Source: W0P28-013 sp963638355 (GTDB lineage Bacteria; Bacteroidota; Bacteroidia; Bacteroidales; Paludibacteraceae). Taken from it: a stretch of DNA of 64,000 nt. A program made the translations under genes and the position numbers. The notes under the pieces are model-generated. The model was not told the origin of the DNA. It searched no databases and saw nothing but the letters and a program-made list of their open reading frames with translations. The stretch lies in contig CAVHRT010000001.1 in NCBI GenBank assembly GCA_963638355.1, forward strand, positions 1 through 64,000. The letters are read 5' to 3'. The first letter of the stretch is position 1. Each line of letters opens with the position of its first letter. Below, one piece after another: positions 1 to 7,535 of the stretch.

Positions 1-1
1 G

Positions 2-352
2 ACAATTTCAGAAGCATTATCAAAAATTGAAAGTGAGGATATAAAGCGATATCTTGATGTGGTTGCGTTTTTGAATGATTATTATAAGTCGATAAAAAAT
101 GTAGCACAAGTGGTTCGTAGTGGTGGTCGTGTATGCTATGTTGTAGGAAATAGAAATGTAAAAGGAGTTCAAATTCCGCTAGATTATTTTACTGCTGAAA
201 TTTTTGAACAATGTGGATTTAAGTTTGAAACAACTATTGTTCGTGAAATTCCAAATAAGCGTATGCCGTCAAAAACGAGTCCATCAAATCAACCAGGTCA
301 AAAAGTTAATACAATGGCAAATGAATATATTGTTGTTTTAACAAAACAATGA
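2..352 (+). CDS. DNA methyltransferase, C-terminal part (gene enters from left edge)
   Basis: The frame is open from the first bases of the window, so only the last 116 residues are seen and the start lies outside. The visible part has a glycine-rich turn in a strand (GGRVCYVVGNRNVKG), then FEQCGFKFETTIVREIP and a C-terminal YIVVLTK. This order is what the last strands of class I SAM-dependent DNA modification methylases (N4-cytosine or N6-adenine type) look like; the catalytic and SAM motifs are not in view. The gene is clearly AT-richer than everything downstream, which suggests acquisition by transfer. It may belong to a restriction-modification or defence locus to the left. It converges on the M13 peptidase gene with a palindromic repeat in between. 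Family call moderate, specificity unknown. Confidence 0.6.
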   Translation, partial: TISEALSKIESEDIKRYLDVVAFLNDYYKSIKNVAQVVRSGGRVCYVVGNRNVKGVQIPLDYFTAEIFEQCGFKFETTIVREIPNKRMPSKTSPSNQPGQKVNTMANEYIVVLTKQ

Positions 353-444
353 TTGAATTTGCTTTATTGGCAGCATTTCATTTACAGAGTTGAAAGGATT
401 TAGGTTAGAGAATTAAAAAAGTTATTTTGCTCTCAAGGTATAAA

Positions 445-480
445 GTAGGGACGTGCCGTGGCACGTCCCTACAATTTTTT
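445..480. repeat. REP-like palindrome, copy 1, with T-run
   Basis: Perfect 13-base arms GTAGGGACGTGCC (445-457) and its complement (460-472) around a 2-base loop, followed by TTTTTT at 475-480. It sits between the convergent methyltransferase and M13 peptidase genes and could also serve as a transcription terminator for the plus-strand gene. Related copies lie at 10249, 27056 and 37028. Confidence 0.85.
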
Positions 481-546
481 CTGACCAGAAATTTAGAAAT
501 CAGAAACTTTTCTAAATTCTAAATTCATAATTCTTAATTTATCTGA

Positions 547-2586
547 TTACCAGATTCTTGCGCGTTTTTCTGGAGCAAGATACATGGCGTTGCCCTCGTG
601 TAGTTGCCATGTGTCGGCAAAGGCGTCGATGTGGGGCAGAGTGCCGTTCACGCGCCAGCGACCGAGCGAGTGTGGGTCTTCTTTCACACGGCGTAGAATC
701 TCTTCGTCGCGTGTGTTGTTTGCCCAAACGCCTGCGTAGGCCAAGAAGAAACGTTGTTCGGCAGTGAAACCGTCCATCATCTCTTCAATTCTGCCTTCTT
801 CTTTTGCTTTTTGCAGTGCCACGAACGATACATTCAAACCGCCATTATCGGCAATGTTTTCGCCTAGCGTGAATGCGCCGTTGGCAAATACGCCTGGCAA
901 AACTTCGATCTTATCGAAATAGTCGACCAAAACTTTGGTTCTTGCCTCAAAATTGACGGCATCGCTTTCGCTCCACCAGTTGTTCAGGTTGCCCTCTTTG
1001 TCGTAGTTGCGCCCTTGGTCGTCGAATCCGTGAGTCATCTCGTGACCGATAACCACGCCAATGGCACCATAGTTCACTGCGTCATCGGCATTCATATCGA
1101 AGAAAGGCGGTTGCAGAATGCCAGCAGGGAAGCAGATTTCGTTGGTGCTTGGGTTGTAGTAGGCATTCACGGTTTGCGGCGTCATGTACCACTCGGTTGG
1201 ATCGGTTGGTTTGCCAATTTTCGATGTGGCATATTCCGTTTCGAAGCGTTGCACACGCTCGATGTTGGCAAAAAATCCATCTTCAGGATTGATTTCGAGT
1301 GCGCTGTAGTCGCGCCACTTGTCGGGATAGCCGATTTTCACAGTGAAAGCAGCCAATTTGTCGAATGCTTTTTGCTTGGTGCTGTCGACCATCCAAGTGT
1401 TGGCGGCAATGCGTTCGCGCAGTGCATCTTGCAGATTTGCCACAAGGTGAAGCATGCGTTCTTTAGCTTTTGGAGGGAAATATTTCTCTACATACATCTG
1501 ACCAACAGCCTCTCCCATCGAACCATCGACCACGGCAACCATGCGTTTCCAGCGGGCTTTTTTCTCTTGTTTGCCCGACAATACGCGACCGAAGAAATCG
1601 AATTTGGCGTTCACAAAATCGTCGCTCAAGAAACTAGCAACACCGCTAATGTAGTCGCACGCCATGTAGGCCTTTAGCACGTCGATGTCCGCATTTTCGA
1701 TGATTCCGCTCAATGCTTTTTGATATTCCACTTGGCCAACATTTACCGAATCAATTGCGCCCAAACCGATGGCAGCCATATAAGCTTTCACATCGATGGC
1801 TGGGCAGAGTGCTTGCCACTGGTCGACGCTCATCAGGTTGAATGTTTTGTACGGATCGCGCGAGGTCTCTTTGTCCATAAATGCTTTGGCCAATTCGGTC
1901 TCGAACGCCAAAACGCGTTGTGCCATCTGGTCCGCATCGATGTTAGCCAACTTATCGTAGCCCGAAAGGCGCATCAATTTGCTAAGCAGCACCAGATACT
2001 GCGCACGAATGTTTTGCATTTGTTCGTTGTCGTCGAGGTAGTAGTCGCGGTCGCCAAACAGACCCGATTGCCAAACCCAAGCGATGCATTGGCGGCTATC
2101 CATAGGGTTAGCCTCGCCAAACACGCCAAACAGCGGCGCTGCCACGCCATCGGCAGCCAGTTGCGCCAATTGCGCGGTCAGCTCATCTTTGCTTTGCATG
2201 CCGGCAATGTGTTGCAAGCGCGGTTGCAGCGGTGTTGCGCCAGCAGCTTCTATGGCTACGGTGTCCATACCCATGCGATAGAGATCACCAATTTTTTGTG
2301 CCACACTGCCTTTTTCGTTCTTTTTCTCCGAAAGTTCGGTAATTAAGCCTTTCAGCTGTTCTTGGTTGTTTTCGGCCAATTGGTCGAAACTGCCATAGCG
2401 CGAATACTCGGCTTTGAGCGGATTTTTCGCCATCCAGCCGCCGCAGGCATACTGATAAAAATCCTCCGTTGGCGATGCCGTGGTGTCCAAATTGTCGAAC
2501 TGCACGCCCGAGGTCAACTTGCCGTTGCCACACGATGTAGCAACAAGTGCACTTCCAATCATAACTGCACTAACTAATTTTTTCAT
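547..2586 (-). CDS. pepO: M13 family zinc metallopeptidase (PepO/neprilysin-like), lipoprotein
   Basis: 679 residues, the usual length for M13 endopeptidases. A lipoprotein signal peptide ends at Cys19 (LVATSC). The C-terminal catalytic domain shows the zinc motif HEMTH at about 515-519 with the typical following GFDDQG, the third zinc ligand motif GENIAD (Glu about 576) and a terminal W of the C-terminal motif usually written CxxW (here ARIW, without the cysteine). The family cleaves oligopeptides in the periplasm or at the outer membrane, so a role in peptide nutrition or turnover is likely. The gene stands alone, with a promoter-like box at 2631-2638 (minus strand) about 45 bases before the ATG. 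Family certain; substrate not known. Confidence 0.95.
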   Translation of the reverse strand: MKKLVSAVMIGSALVATSCGNGKLTSGVQFDNLDTTASPTEDFYQYACGGWMAKNPLKAEYSRYGSFDQLAENNQEQLKGLITELSEKKNEKGSVAQKIGDLYRMGMDTVAIEAAGATPLQPRLQHIAGMQSKDELTAQLAQLAADGVAAPLFGVFGEANPMDSRQCIAWVWQSGLFGDRDYYLDDNEQMQNIRAQYLVLLSKLMRLSGYDKLANIDADQMAQRVLAFETELAKAFMDKETSRDPYKTFNLMSVDQWQALCPAIDVKAYMAAIGLGAIDSVNVGQVEYQKALSGIIENADIDVLKAYMACDYISGVASFLSDDFVNAKFDFFGRVLSGKQEKKARWKRMVAVVDGSMGEAVGQMYVEKYFPPKAKERMLHLVANLQDALRERIAANTWMVDSTKQKAFDKLAAFTVKIGYPDKWRDYSALEINPEDGFFANIERVQRFETEYATSKIGKPTDPTEWYMTPQTVNAYYNPSTNEICFPAGILQPPFFDMNADDAVNYGAIGVVIGHEMTHGFDDQGRNYDKEGNLNNWWSESDAVNFEARTKVLVDYFDKIEVLPGVFANGAFTLGENIADNGGLNVSFVALQKAKEEGRIEEMMDGFTAEQRFFLAYAGVWANNTRDEEILRRVKEDPHSLGRWRVNGTLPHIDAFADTWQLHEGNAMYLAPEKRARIW

Positions 2587-2630
2587 TTTACTTTTATTTT
2601 GAGATTGATTTTCTCTGAAAAATTGCGCTG

Positions 2631-2638
2631 CAAAGTAA
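2631..2638 (-). promoter_or_regulatory. Bacteroidota-type -7 box for pepO
   Basis: Read on the minus strand this is TTACTTTG followed by C, a close match to the Bacteroidota sigma-70 box TAnnTTTG, placed about 45 bases before the pepO start. Confidence 0.5.
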
Positions 2639-2709
2639 CGCTTTTTATTTCGTATTTCAAAATTTTTTTATCGAAAATCGATAAATTTCCGTATTCGAGA
2701 TTTTATCGC

Positions 2710-2717
2710 TACTTTTG
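2710..2717 (+). promoter_or_regulatory. -7 box for trmB
   Basis: TACTTTTG matches TAnnTTTG. Transcription would start near 2724, giving a leader of under 20 bases before the ATG at 2741. Confidence 0.55.
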
Positions 2718-2740
2718 CACAAAGCAAAAATTAGACCACA

Positions 2741-3502
2741 ATGGGCAAAAATAAGCTGAAGAAATTCGCCGAAATGGAGACTTTCGCGCATGTTTTCCAA
2801 CTGTCGTACAACGAGTTAGCTGCTGGCGCCACCTTCCCGATGCGAGGGCGTTGGCACACCGATTTTTTCAAAAATCAGAATCCAATAACGCTCGAACTGG
2901 GTTGCGGGCGCGGCGAATACACGGTGCAGTTGGCGCAAAAATTCCCCGATCGCAACTTCATCGGCATCGATTTGAAAGGGGCACGCATGTGGACTGGCGC
3001 CAAGCAGGTGCAAGAACTTGGTCTCACAAACGCTGCATTTCTGCGCACGGGCATTAACGCCATTCAGCATTTTTTTGCACCCAACGAAGTACAAGAAATT
3101 TGGATCACTTTCCCCGATCCGCAGATGAAAAAACTCGGCAAACGCCTCGTTTGTGCCGATTTTTTGCGACTCTACAGCCAAATTCTCCCGCAGGGCGGCA
3201 TCATCAATCTGAAAACCGACAGCAATTTTCTTTTCACCTATGCCGTGGCGGTGGCCGAATGCAACCAACTGCCCATTCTCTGCCGCAGTACCGACATTAG
3301 CCTAACGCACCCCGACGATGCGCTGCTCGCCATTCGCACGCACTACGAAACGCAGTGGCTCGCTCGTGGCATCAGCATCAAGTATTTGCGCTTCGCCATC
3401 GAGCAAAAAACGGAGTGGAAAGAGCCAAATATCGACATTCCTTTCGACGAATATCGCAGTTATGGACGCCAAAAACGCTCGTCATTGAGCGCTGGAAAGT
3501 GA
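2741..3502 (+). CDS. trmB: tRNA (guanine-N7-)-methyltransferase TrmB
   Basis: 253 residues. It makes m7G46 in the variable loop of tRNAs using SAM. The SAM-binding motif LELGCGRGEYT lies at about residue 50, followed by the acidic end of strand 2 (FIGIDLKG) and the TrmB signature ITFPDPQMKK, then KTDSNFLF. The QMKK in place of the proteobacterial WPKK is the form usual in Bacteroidales, as far as I recall. It has its own promoter-like box and no close partner; the next gene is nearly 200 bases away. Confidence 0.95.
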   Translation: MGKNKLKKFAEMETFAHVFQLSYNELAAGATFPMRGRWHTDFFKNQNPITLELGCGRGEYTVQLAQKFPDRNFIGIDLKGARMWTGAKQVQELGLTNAAFLRTGINAIQHFFAPNEVQEIWITFPDPQMKKLGKRLVCADFLRLYSQILPQGGIINLKTDSNFLFTYAVAVAECNQLPILCRSTDISLTHPDDALLAIRTHYETQWLARGISIKYLRFAIEQKTEWKEPNIDIPFDEYRSYGRQKRSSLSAGK

Positions 3503-3637
3503 AAAAAATAGCTGTTTTTCAACATAAATCCCCCATTTTTGCAAAAAATACACTTTTATAAAATGCTGGTAATCAGCAAGTTGAGAATTTCTCAAATTTT
3601 TTTGCAAAAAAGTTATCAACCAAAGAAAATAATTGCC

Positions 3638-3645
3638 TACCTTTG
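3638..3645 (+). promoter_or_regulatory. -7 box for the small lipoprotein gene
   Basis: TACCTTTG matches TAnnTTTG exactly. It lies about 50 bases before the ATG at 3697, implying a leader of roughly 45 bases. Confidence 0.6.
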
Positions 3646-3696
3646 TGGGTGTATTACACAAAAATTTTTGTTTAACCTTTTAAAATCTCTTCGAAG

Positions 3697-3900
3697 ATGA
3701 AAAAATTAGTTCTTTTCATGGCTGCAGCCGTTACGGTTGCTTTCGCTGCTTGCGGTAACAAAGAGTGCAACAAAGAAGAAGCTGCTGAAGAAGCTGCTCC
3801 TGTTGTTGAAGAAGTTGTTGTTGCTGAAGAAGCTGTTGTTGACAGCGCTGCAGTTGAAGCTCCAGTTGAGGAAGCTCCAGCCGAAGTTGTTGCTGAATAA
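3697..3900 (+). CDS. Small acidic Ala/Glu/Val-rich lipoprotein
   Basis: 67 residues. A signal peptide ends in the lipobox FAAC (Cys about 19), followed by a short Lys/Glu stretch (GNKECNKEE) that resembles the surface export signal of Bacteroidota lipoproteins, and then a low-complexity tail of EE, AP and VV repeats with almost no hydrophobic core. Tiny lipoproteins of this composition are common in Bacteroidales and have no assigned function. The gene is a single transcription unit: a matching -7 box at 3638 and a strong terminator at 3924 frame it, which argues that it is real and probably well expressed. Confidence 0.8.
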   Translation: MKKLVLFMAAAVTVAFAACGNKECNKEEAAEEAAPVVEEVVVAEEAVVDSAAVEAPVEEAPAEVVAE

Positions 3901-3923
3901 TTCACCAACACTACAGACATCTG

Positions 3924-3953
3924 GCCTATTTCTGAAAAGAAGTAGGCTTTTTT
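3924..3953 (+). terminator. Intrinsic terminator after the small lipoprotein
   Basis: Stem GCCTATTTC (3924-3932) with GAAGTAGGC (3939-3947), one G-T pair, a 6-base loop, then TTTTTT at 3948-3953. Confidence 0.85.
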
Positions 3954-3973
3954 GTTATTTGCAGATATTTCTG

Positions 3974-3981
3974 TATTTTTG
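3974..3981 (+). promoter_or_regulatory. -7 box for hisG
   Basis: TATTTTTG matches TAnnTTTG; about 43 bases before the hisG ATG. Confidence 0.5.
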
Positions 3982-4023
3982 CAGACTGAATTTTGACCCT
4001 GAAAAATTAAAAATAGACCGAAG

Positions 4024-4845
4024 ATGATTAGGCTTGCCGTACCATCTGATAGCAATTTGAAAGAAGAATGCGTGCTTTTTCTGCAGCGCATTGGCATTGA
4101 TTTGCCATCGCCGAATGGGCGCACACACGCTTTGGCGCGCAATTTCCCGCTCGAGGCACTGCTTGTGCCAGAGTCTGAAATGCCGGCACTAGTGACTGGC
4201 GGTTGGTGCGATTTGGCCATTGTTGGCTCGCACCTTTTGCGCGAAAGCAAAGTTGAAGTCAAATCGCTGCGCACGCTCAATGTGGGGCGCCGCCGCTTGG
4301 TGATAGCTTCGCCCACGGGCAATCGCACGCCACACACATTGGCCACCGACATGCCAAATCTGCTCGCTTTTCATCTGAAAAAGTCGAACAGTCGGGCCAA
4401 AATAATCGCCAGCAACGCTGCTTGCACATTGGCCGAAACTGGCATTGCCGACGCATTTTTTGCTGCACTCGACCCGACCGACCTCACCGAGGCACGCGGT
4501 TTGCAGATAATCGAAAAGGTGGGCGAAACGAACGCGGTGCTCATTGCTGGACCGACATCGGAAAGCAACGACATAATAATCGACGAACTGCTGATGCGAA
4601 TCGATTCCACACAAAATGCCATGGGCAAAGTGCGTGTAACACTGCAGGTGCGCCGCGAACTGTGCGATGCGCTGGTGAGCGTGATGCCGAGCATGCGCCA
4701 ACCAACCGTTTCGGTGCTCGACGACGAAAATAACATGGTGTGGAGCATTATGGACGAAGTGCGTTTTTGGGATGTGGCTGCCACGCTCAAAGAAAAAGGC
4801 GCAACCAACATCGTATTGACACGCGTCGAAAAAGTTATCTTTTGA
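4024..4845 (+). CDS. hisG: HisG-family ATP phosphoribosyltransferase, divergent, orphan
   Basis: 273 residues, long-form HisG with a C-terminal regulatory domain (about 200-273, including MDEVRFWD and a final VEKVIF as in Bacteroides HisG). HisG joins ATP and PRPP in the first step of histidine synthesis. The fold is recognisable: GWCDLAIVGSHLL at 60-72 matches the GxxDLGIVG block, and TLAETGIADAFF at 135-146 matches the region before the PRPP loop. However, the loop itself, normally (D/S)xxSTGxTL, reads AALDPTDLTEARGL (147-160) and lacks the SG/TG and TL residues. No other his gene is near, whereas Bacteroidales usually keep hisGDCB together. It may be a diverged working enzyme or a paralogue with another role. 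Spacing of 47 bases to pgk could allow co-transcription. Confidence 0.75.
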   Translation: MIRLAVPSDSNLKEECVLFLQRIGIDLPSPNGRTHALARNFPLEALLVPESEMPALVTGGWCDLAIVGSHLLRESKVEVKSLRTLNVGRRRLVIASPTGNRTPHTLATDMPNLLAFHLKKSNSRAKIIASNAACTLAETGIADAFFAALDPTDLTEARGLQIIEKVGETNAVLIAGPTSESNDIIIDELLMRIDSTQNAMGKVRVTLQVRRELCDALVSVMPSMRQPTVSVLDDENNMVWSIMDEVRFWDVAATLKEKGATNIVLTRVEKVIF

Positions 4846-4892
4846 TGACTAAATAACTGAAAATTAAGTAATTAGATAATTAAAAAAGTCTT

Positions 4893-6167
4893 ATGCAAAC
4901 AATTGACAAATTCAATTTCGCTGGAAAGAAAGCGATTGTCCGCGTCGACTTCAATGTGCCGCTGGACGAAAATGGTAACATCACCGACGATACTCGCATT
5001 CGTGGTGCGCTGCCTACTCTGAAAAAGATTTTGGCCGATGGTGGCGCCGTCATCATCATGAGCCACATGGGCAAACCAAAAGGCAAAGTGAACCCAAAAA
5101 TGTCGCTTGGTCAGATTGTCGCTCCCGTATCGAAACAACTCGGCGTGGAGGTGAAATTCGCTCACGACTGCGCCAAAGCCGCCGAGGCTGCTGCCGCTCT
5201 GAAACCGGGCGAGGCTCTGTTGCTCGAAAACCTTCGTTTCTATCCCGAAGAAGAGGGCAAACCTGTTGGAATCGAGAAAGAAGATCCAGCTTACGAGGCC
5301 GCTAAAAAAGAGATGAAAGCGCGTCAAAAAGATTTCGCAAAAACGCTGGCTTCGTATGCCGATTGCTATGTGAACGATGCTTTTGGCACGGCTCACCGCA
5401 AACACGCTTCGACGGCTGTGATTGCCGACTATTTCGACGCCGACAACAAAATGCTCGGCTATTTGATGGAGAAAGAGGTTGCTGCCGTTGATGCAGTGCT
5501 CAGTAACATCAAACGTCCATTCGTTGCCATCATGGGTGGCTCGAAAGTTTCGTCGAAAATTGGCATTATCGAAAATCTGCTTGGCAAAGTCGATAAATTG
5601 GTGCTTTGTGGCGGTATGACTTACACATTCTCCAAGGCTCACGGCGGCGAAATCGGTACTTCTATCGTCGAGATGGATAAACTCGATGTGGCTCTTGGCG
5701 TTGAAGAATTGGCTAAGAAAAACGGCGTAGAACTGGTGCTTGGCAGCGATTGTGTCGCTACCGATGGCCTTGATTTCGCTACCATGACTGTAAAACCCGG
5801 TTCAAAAATCATCAACTGCCCAGCCAACGCAGTTCCCGCTGGAATGGAAGGCGTAGATGCAGGTCCAGAGAGCCGCAAGGCTTTTGCTGAGGCCATCAAA
5901 GGCGCTAAAACTATTCTGTGGAATGGTCCTGCTGGCGTATTCGAGTGCGACAAATTCTGCGACGGCTCGCGTGCCATTGGCGAGGCCATTGCTCAAGCTA
6001 CAAAAGAGGGCGCATTCTCGCTCATCGGTGGCGGCGACTCGGTTGCCTGCGTTAATAAGTTTGGCTTGGCCGACCAAGTATCGTATATCTCGACTGGCGG
6101 CGGCGCACTGCTCGAAGCCATCGAAGGCAAAGTGCTGCCTGGAATTGCTGCCATCAAGGGGGAATAA
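4893..6167 (+). CDS. pgk: Phosphoglycerate kinase
   Basis: 424 residues, full length. Cytoplasmic glycolytic enzyme exchanging phosphate between 1,3-bisphosphoglycerate and ADP. The N-terminal substrate motif VRVDFNVPLDENGNITDDTR lies at about 17-36, MSHMGKPKG at about 56, LLENLRFYPEEEGK at about 110, the hinge IMGGSKVSSKIGIIENLL near 210, and the nucleotide-binding GGGDSVACVNKFG near 380. All expected residues seem present. A strong terminator follows at 6190. Confidence 0.97.
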   Translation: MQTIDKFNFAGKKAIVRVDFNVPLDENGNITDDTRIRGALPTLKKILADGGAVIIMSHMGKPKGKVNPKMSLGQIVAPVSKQLGVEVKFAHDCAKAAEAAAALKPGEALLLENLRFYPEEEGKPVGIEKEDPAYEAAKKEMKARQKDFAKTLASYADCYVNDAFGTAHRKHASTAVIADYFDADNKMLGYLMEKEVAAVDAVLSNIKRPFVAIMGGSKVSSKIGIIENLLGKVDKLVLCGGMTYTFSKAHGGEIGTSIVEMDKLDVALGVEELAKKNGVELVLGSDCVATDGLDFATMTVKPGSKIINCPANAVPAGMEGVDAGPESRKAFAEAIKGAKTILWNGPAGVFECDKFCDGSRAIGEAIAQATKEGAFSLIGGGDSVACVNKFGLADQVSYISTGGGALLEAIEGKVLPGIAAIKGE

Positions 6168-6189
6168 TCCTTCCCAGAAAAAATAATCG

Positions 6190-6225
6190 AACTGAGGTGC
6201 AAAACTCTTGCATCTCAGTTTTTTT
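6190..6225 (+). terminator. Intrinsic terminator after pgk
   Basis: 13-base stem AACTGAGGTGCAA (6190-6202) with TTGCATCTCAGTT (6208-6220), one wobble pair, then a T-run to 6225. Confidence 0.9.
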
Positions 6226-6283
6226 ATACCCTTTCGGGTATAATTCAGTAAATTTTCAGCAAAAATATACCTTATCGGGTATA
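6225..6283. promoter_or_regulatory. Pair of near-identical palindromes TATACC..GGGTATA
   Basis: TATACCCTTTCGGGTATA at 6225-6242 and TATACCTTATCGGGTATA at 6266-6283, each followed by AATT, centres 41 bases apart. Two spaced copies of one palindrome look like a dimeric repressor operator rather than terminators. No regulator gene is adjacent, so the role is unknown. Confidence 0.5.
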
Positions 6284-6304
6284 ATTTTGGTGCATTTTAG
6301 GGTC

Positions 6305-6347
6305 GAAAAAAGGCGTGCAGAGAGTTTCTACACGCCCTAGTTTTTTT
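6305..6347. terminator. Bidirectional terminator between pgk and GH53
   Basis: Stem GGCGTGCAGA (6312-6321) with TCTACACGCC (6327-6336), flanked by A6-7 on the left (T-run for the minus strand) and T7 at 6341-6347 on the right. It serves the GH53 gene, whose stop lies at 6359. Confidence 0.8.
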
Positions 6348-6358
6348 CGGGATTGCGG

Positions 6359-7486
6359 TTATTCCACGACTCTGAAATTTTTCAATTCGTAGAGGGCTGG
6401 CAGTGCGCGCCCGTTGCTGTTGTTGAACAGTCCGCGGTTGGTCCAGCCGTCGATTATGCCCGTCCATTTGGCCTCGTTTTCTTCGGGGAACCAGTAGAAA
6501 AGTCCCGTAACTTGCTTGTATTTGCGCAGTCGGTTGACGAGCGTTTGGGTCATTTTGGCCTGACCAGCTGGCGTGGCGGGGTAGGTGGCGGTGAAGTCGT
6601 AGGTGGCATCGCTCGGATACCAATTGTTGTAGTAGCCGTATTCCACAATCATCACCTCTTTGCTGGAAAATTTTTGTGCGAGTGAATTTAGCGTTGTGCC
6701 GAGTGCATCGACGTTGCCATGCCAATGCGGGTAGTAACTGAGTCCGATGATGTCGTAGTCCACCGAGTTGTCGGCCATGCTTTGGTAGAACCAAGTTACG
6801 CGGTCGGTCTTTTGTGGGCGCTCGATGTGAAGCACAATTTTGGCATTTGGACAACATTCGCGGCAGGCTTTTCCAGCCGATTTCAGCAGGGTGGTGAAGT
6901 TGCTCATGTTGCTTGTGCTGCCGTCGGGCCACAGCATGCCACCAGTTATCTCGTTGCCCGTTTGAATGTAGTCGGGTGTGCAGCCAGCAGCGTTCAGTGT
7001 GTCGAGGACGCCTTTGGTGTAATCGTAGATTTTTGTGGTTAATTCGCTGAATGTGAGATCTTTCCATGCGGCTGGCTTGGTCTGTTTCACGGGGTCGGCC
7101 CAACCATCGGAGTAGTGAAAATCGAGCATAAATTGGAAGCCTGCAGCCTTGATTTTTTTGGCAAAATTCAGCACATAATCAAGGTCTTGGCACGAGTCGC
7201 TCTTGGTGTTTGGGTTCACAAACAGGCGCACGCGAATGCAGTTGAATTTTTGGTCGGCAAAGAGTGTGAGTGCATCCACGGAATTGCCTAGCGTGTCGCG
7301 ATAGACGGCTTTTGCCTCTTCGTAGCGTGGCAGCAGCGAAAGGTCGGCACCGAGCACCAAGTTGTCGTCGTAGACCAACTCTGGCTCCTCTTTTTGCTGA
7401 TCGTCCTTCTGTTCGGTTGGCTCATTTTTTTTGTTGCACGCCACCAACATAGCAGCAGCCATTGCCATTAAAAACAATTTTTTCAT
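6359..7486 (-). CDS. Arabinogalactan endo-beta-1,4-galactanase, GH53 lipoprotein
   Basis: 375 residues. GH53 enzymes cut beta-1,4-galactan side chains of pectin. A lipoprotein signal peptide ends at Cys17, and the acidic stretch NEPTEQKDDQQKEEPE after it suggests surface exposure. Clan GH-A acid/base Glu179 lies in YIQTGNEITGG and the nucleophile Glu282 in MIVEYGYY; the GADLS start of the barrel and HYSDGWADP (about 124-132) are GH53 hallmarks. It lies 49 bases after the 816-residue glycosidase on the same strand and probably shares its transcript. With galM and galK just upstream in the other direction this forms a galactan-to-galactose locus. No SusC/SusD pair is in view. Confidence 0.93.
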   Translation of the reverse strand: MKKLFLMAMAAAMLVACNKKNEPTEQKDDQQKEEPELVYDDNLVLGADLSLLPRYEEAKAVYRDTLGNSVDALTLFADQKFNCIRVRLFVNPNTKSDSCQDLDYVLNFAKKIKAAGFQFMLDFHYSDGWADPVKQTKPAAWKDLTFSELTTKIYDYTKGVLDTLNAAGCTPDYIQTGNEITGGMLWPDGSTSNMSNFTTLLKSAGKACRECCPNAKIVLHIERPQKTDRVTWFYQSMADNSVDYDIIGLSYYPHWHGNVDALGTTLNSLAQKFSSKEVMIVEYGYYNNWYPSDATYDFTATYPATPAGQAKMTQTLVNRLRKYKQVTGLFYWFPEENEAKWTGIIDGWTNRGLFNNSNGRALPALYELKNFRVVE

Positions 7487-7535
7487 AGTCGTATAAATTT
7501 GAAATTTCCTCGATGAAATCGCGGTTTTTTGATGT

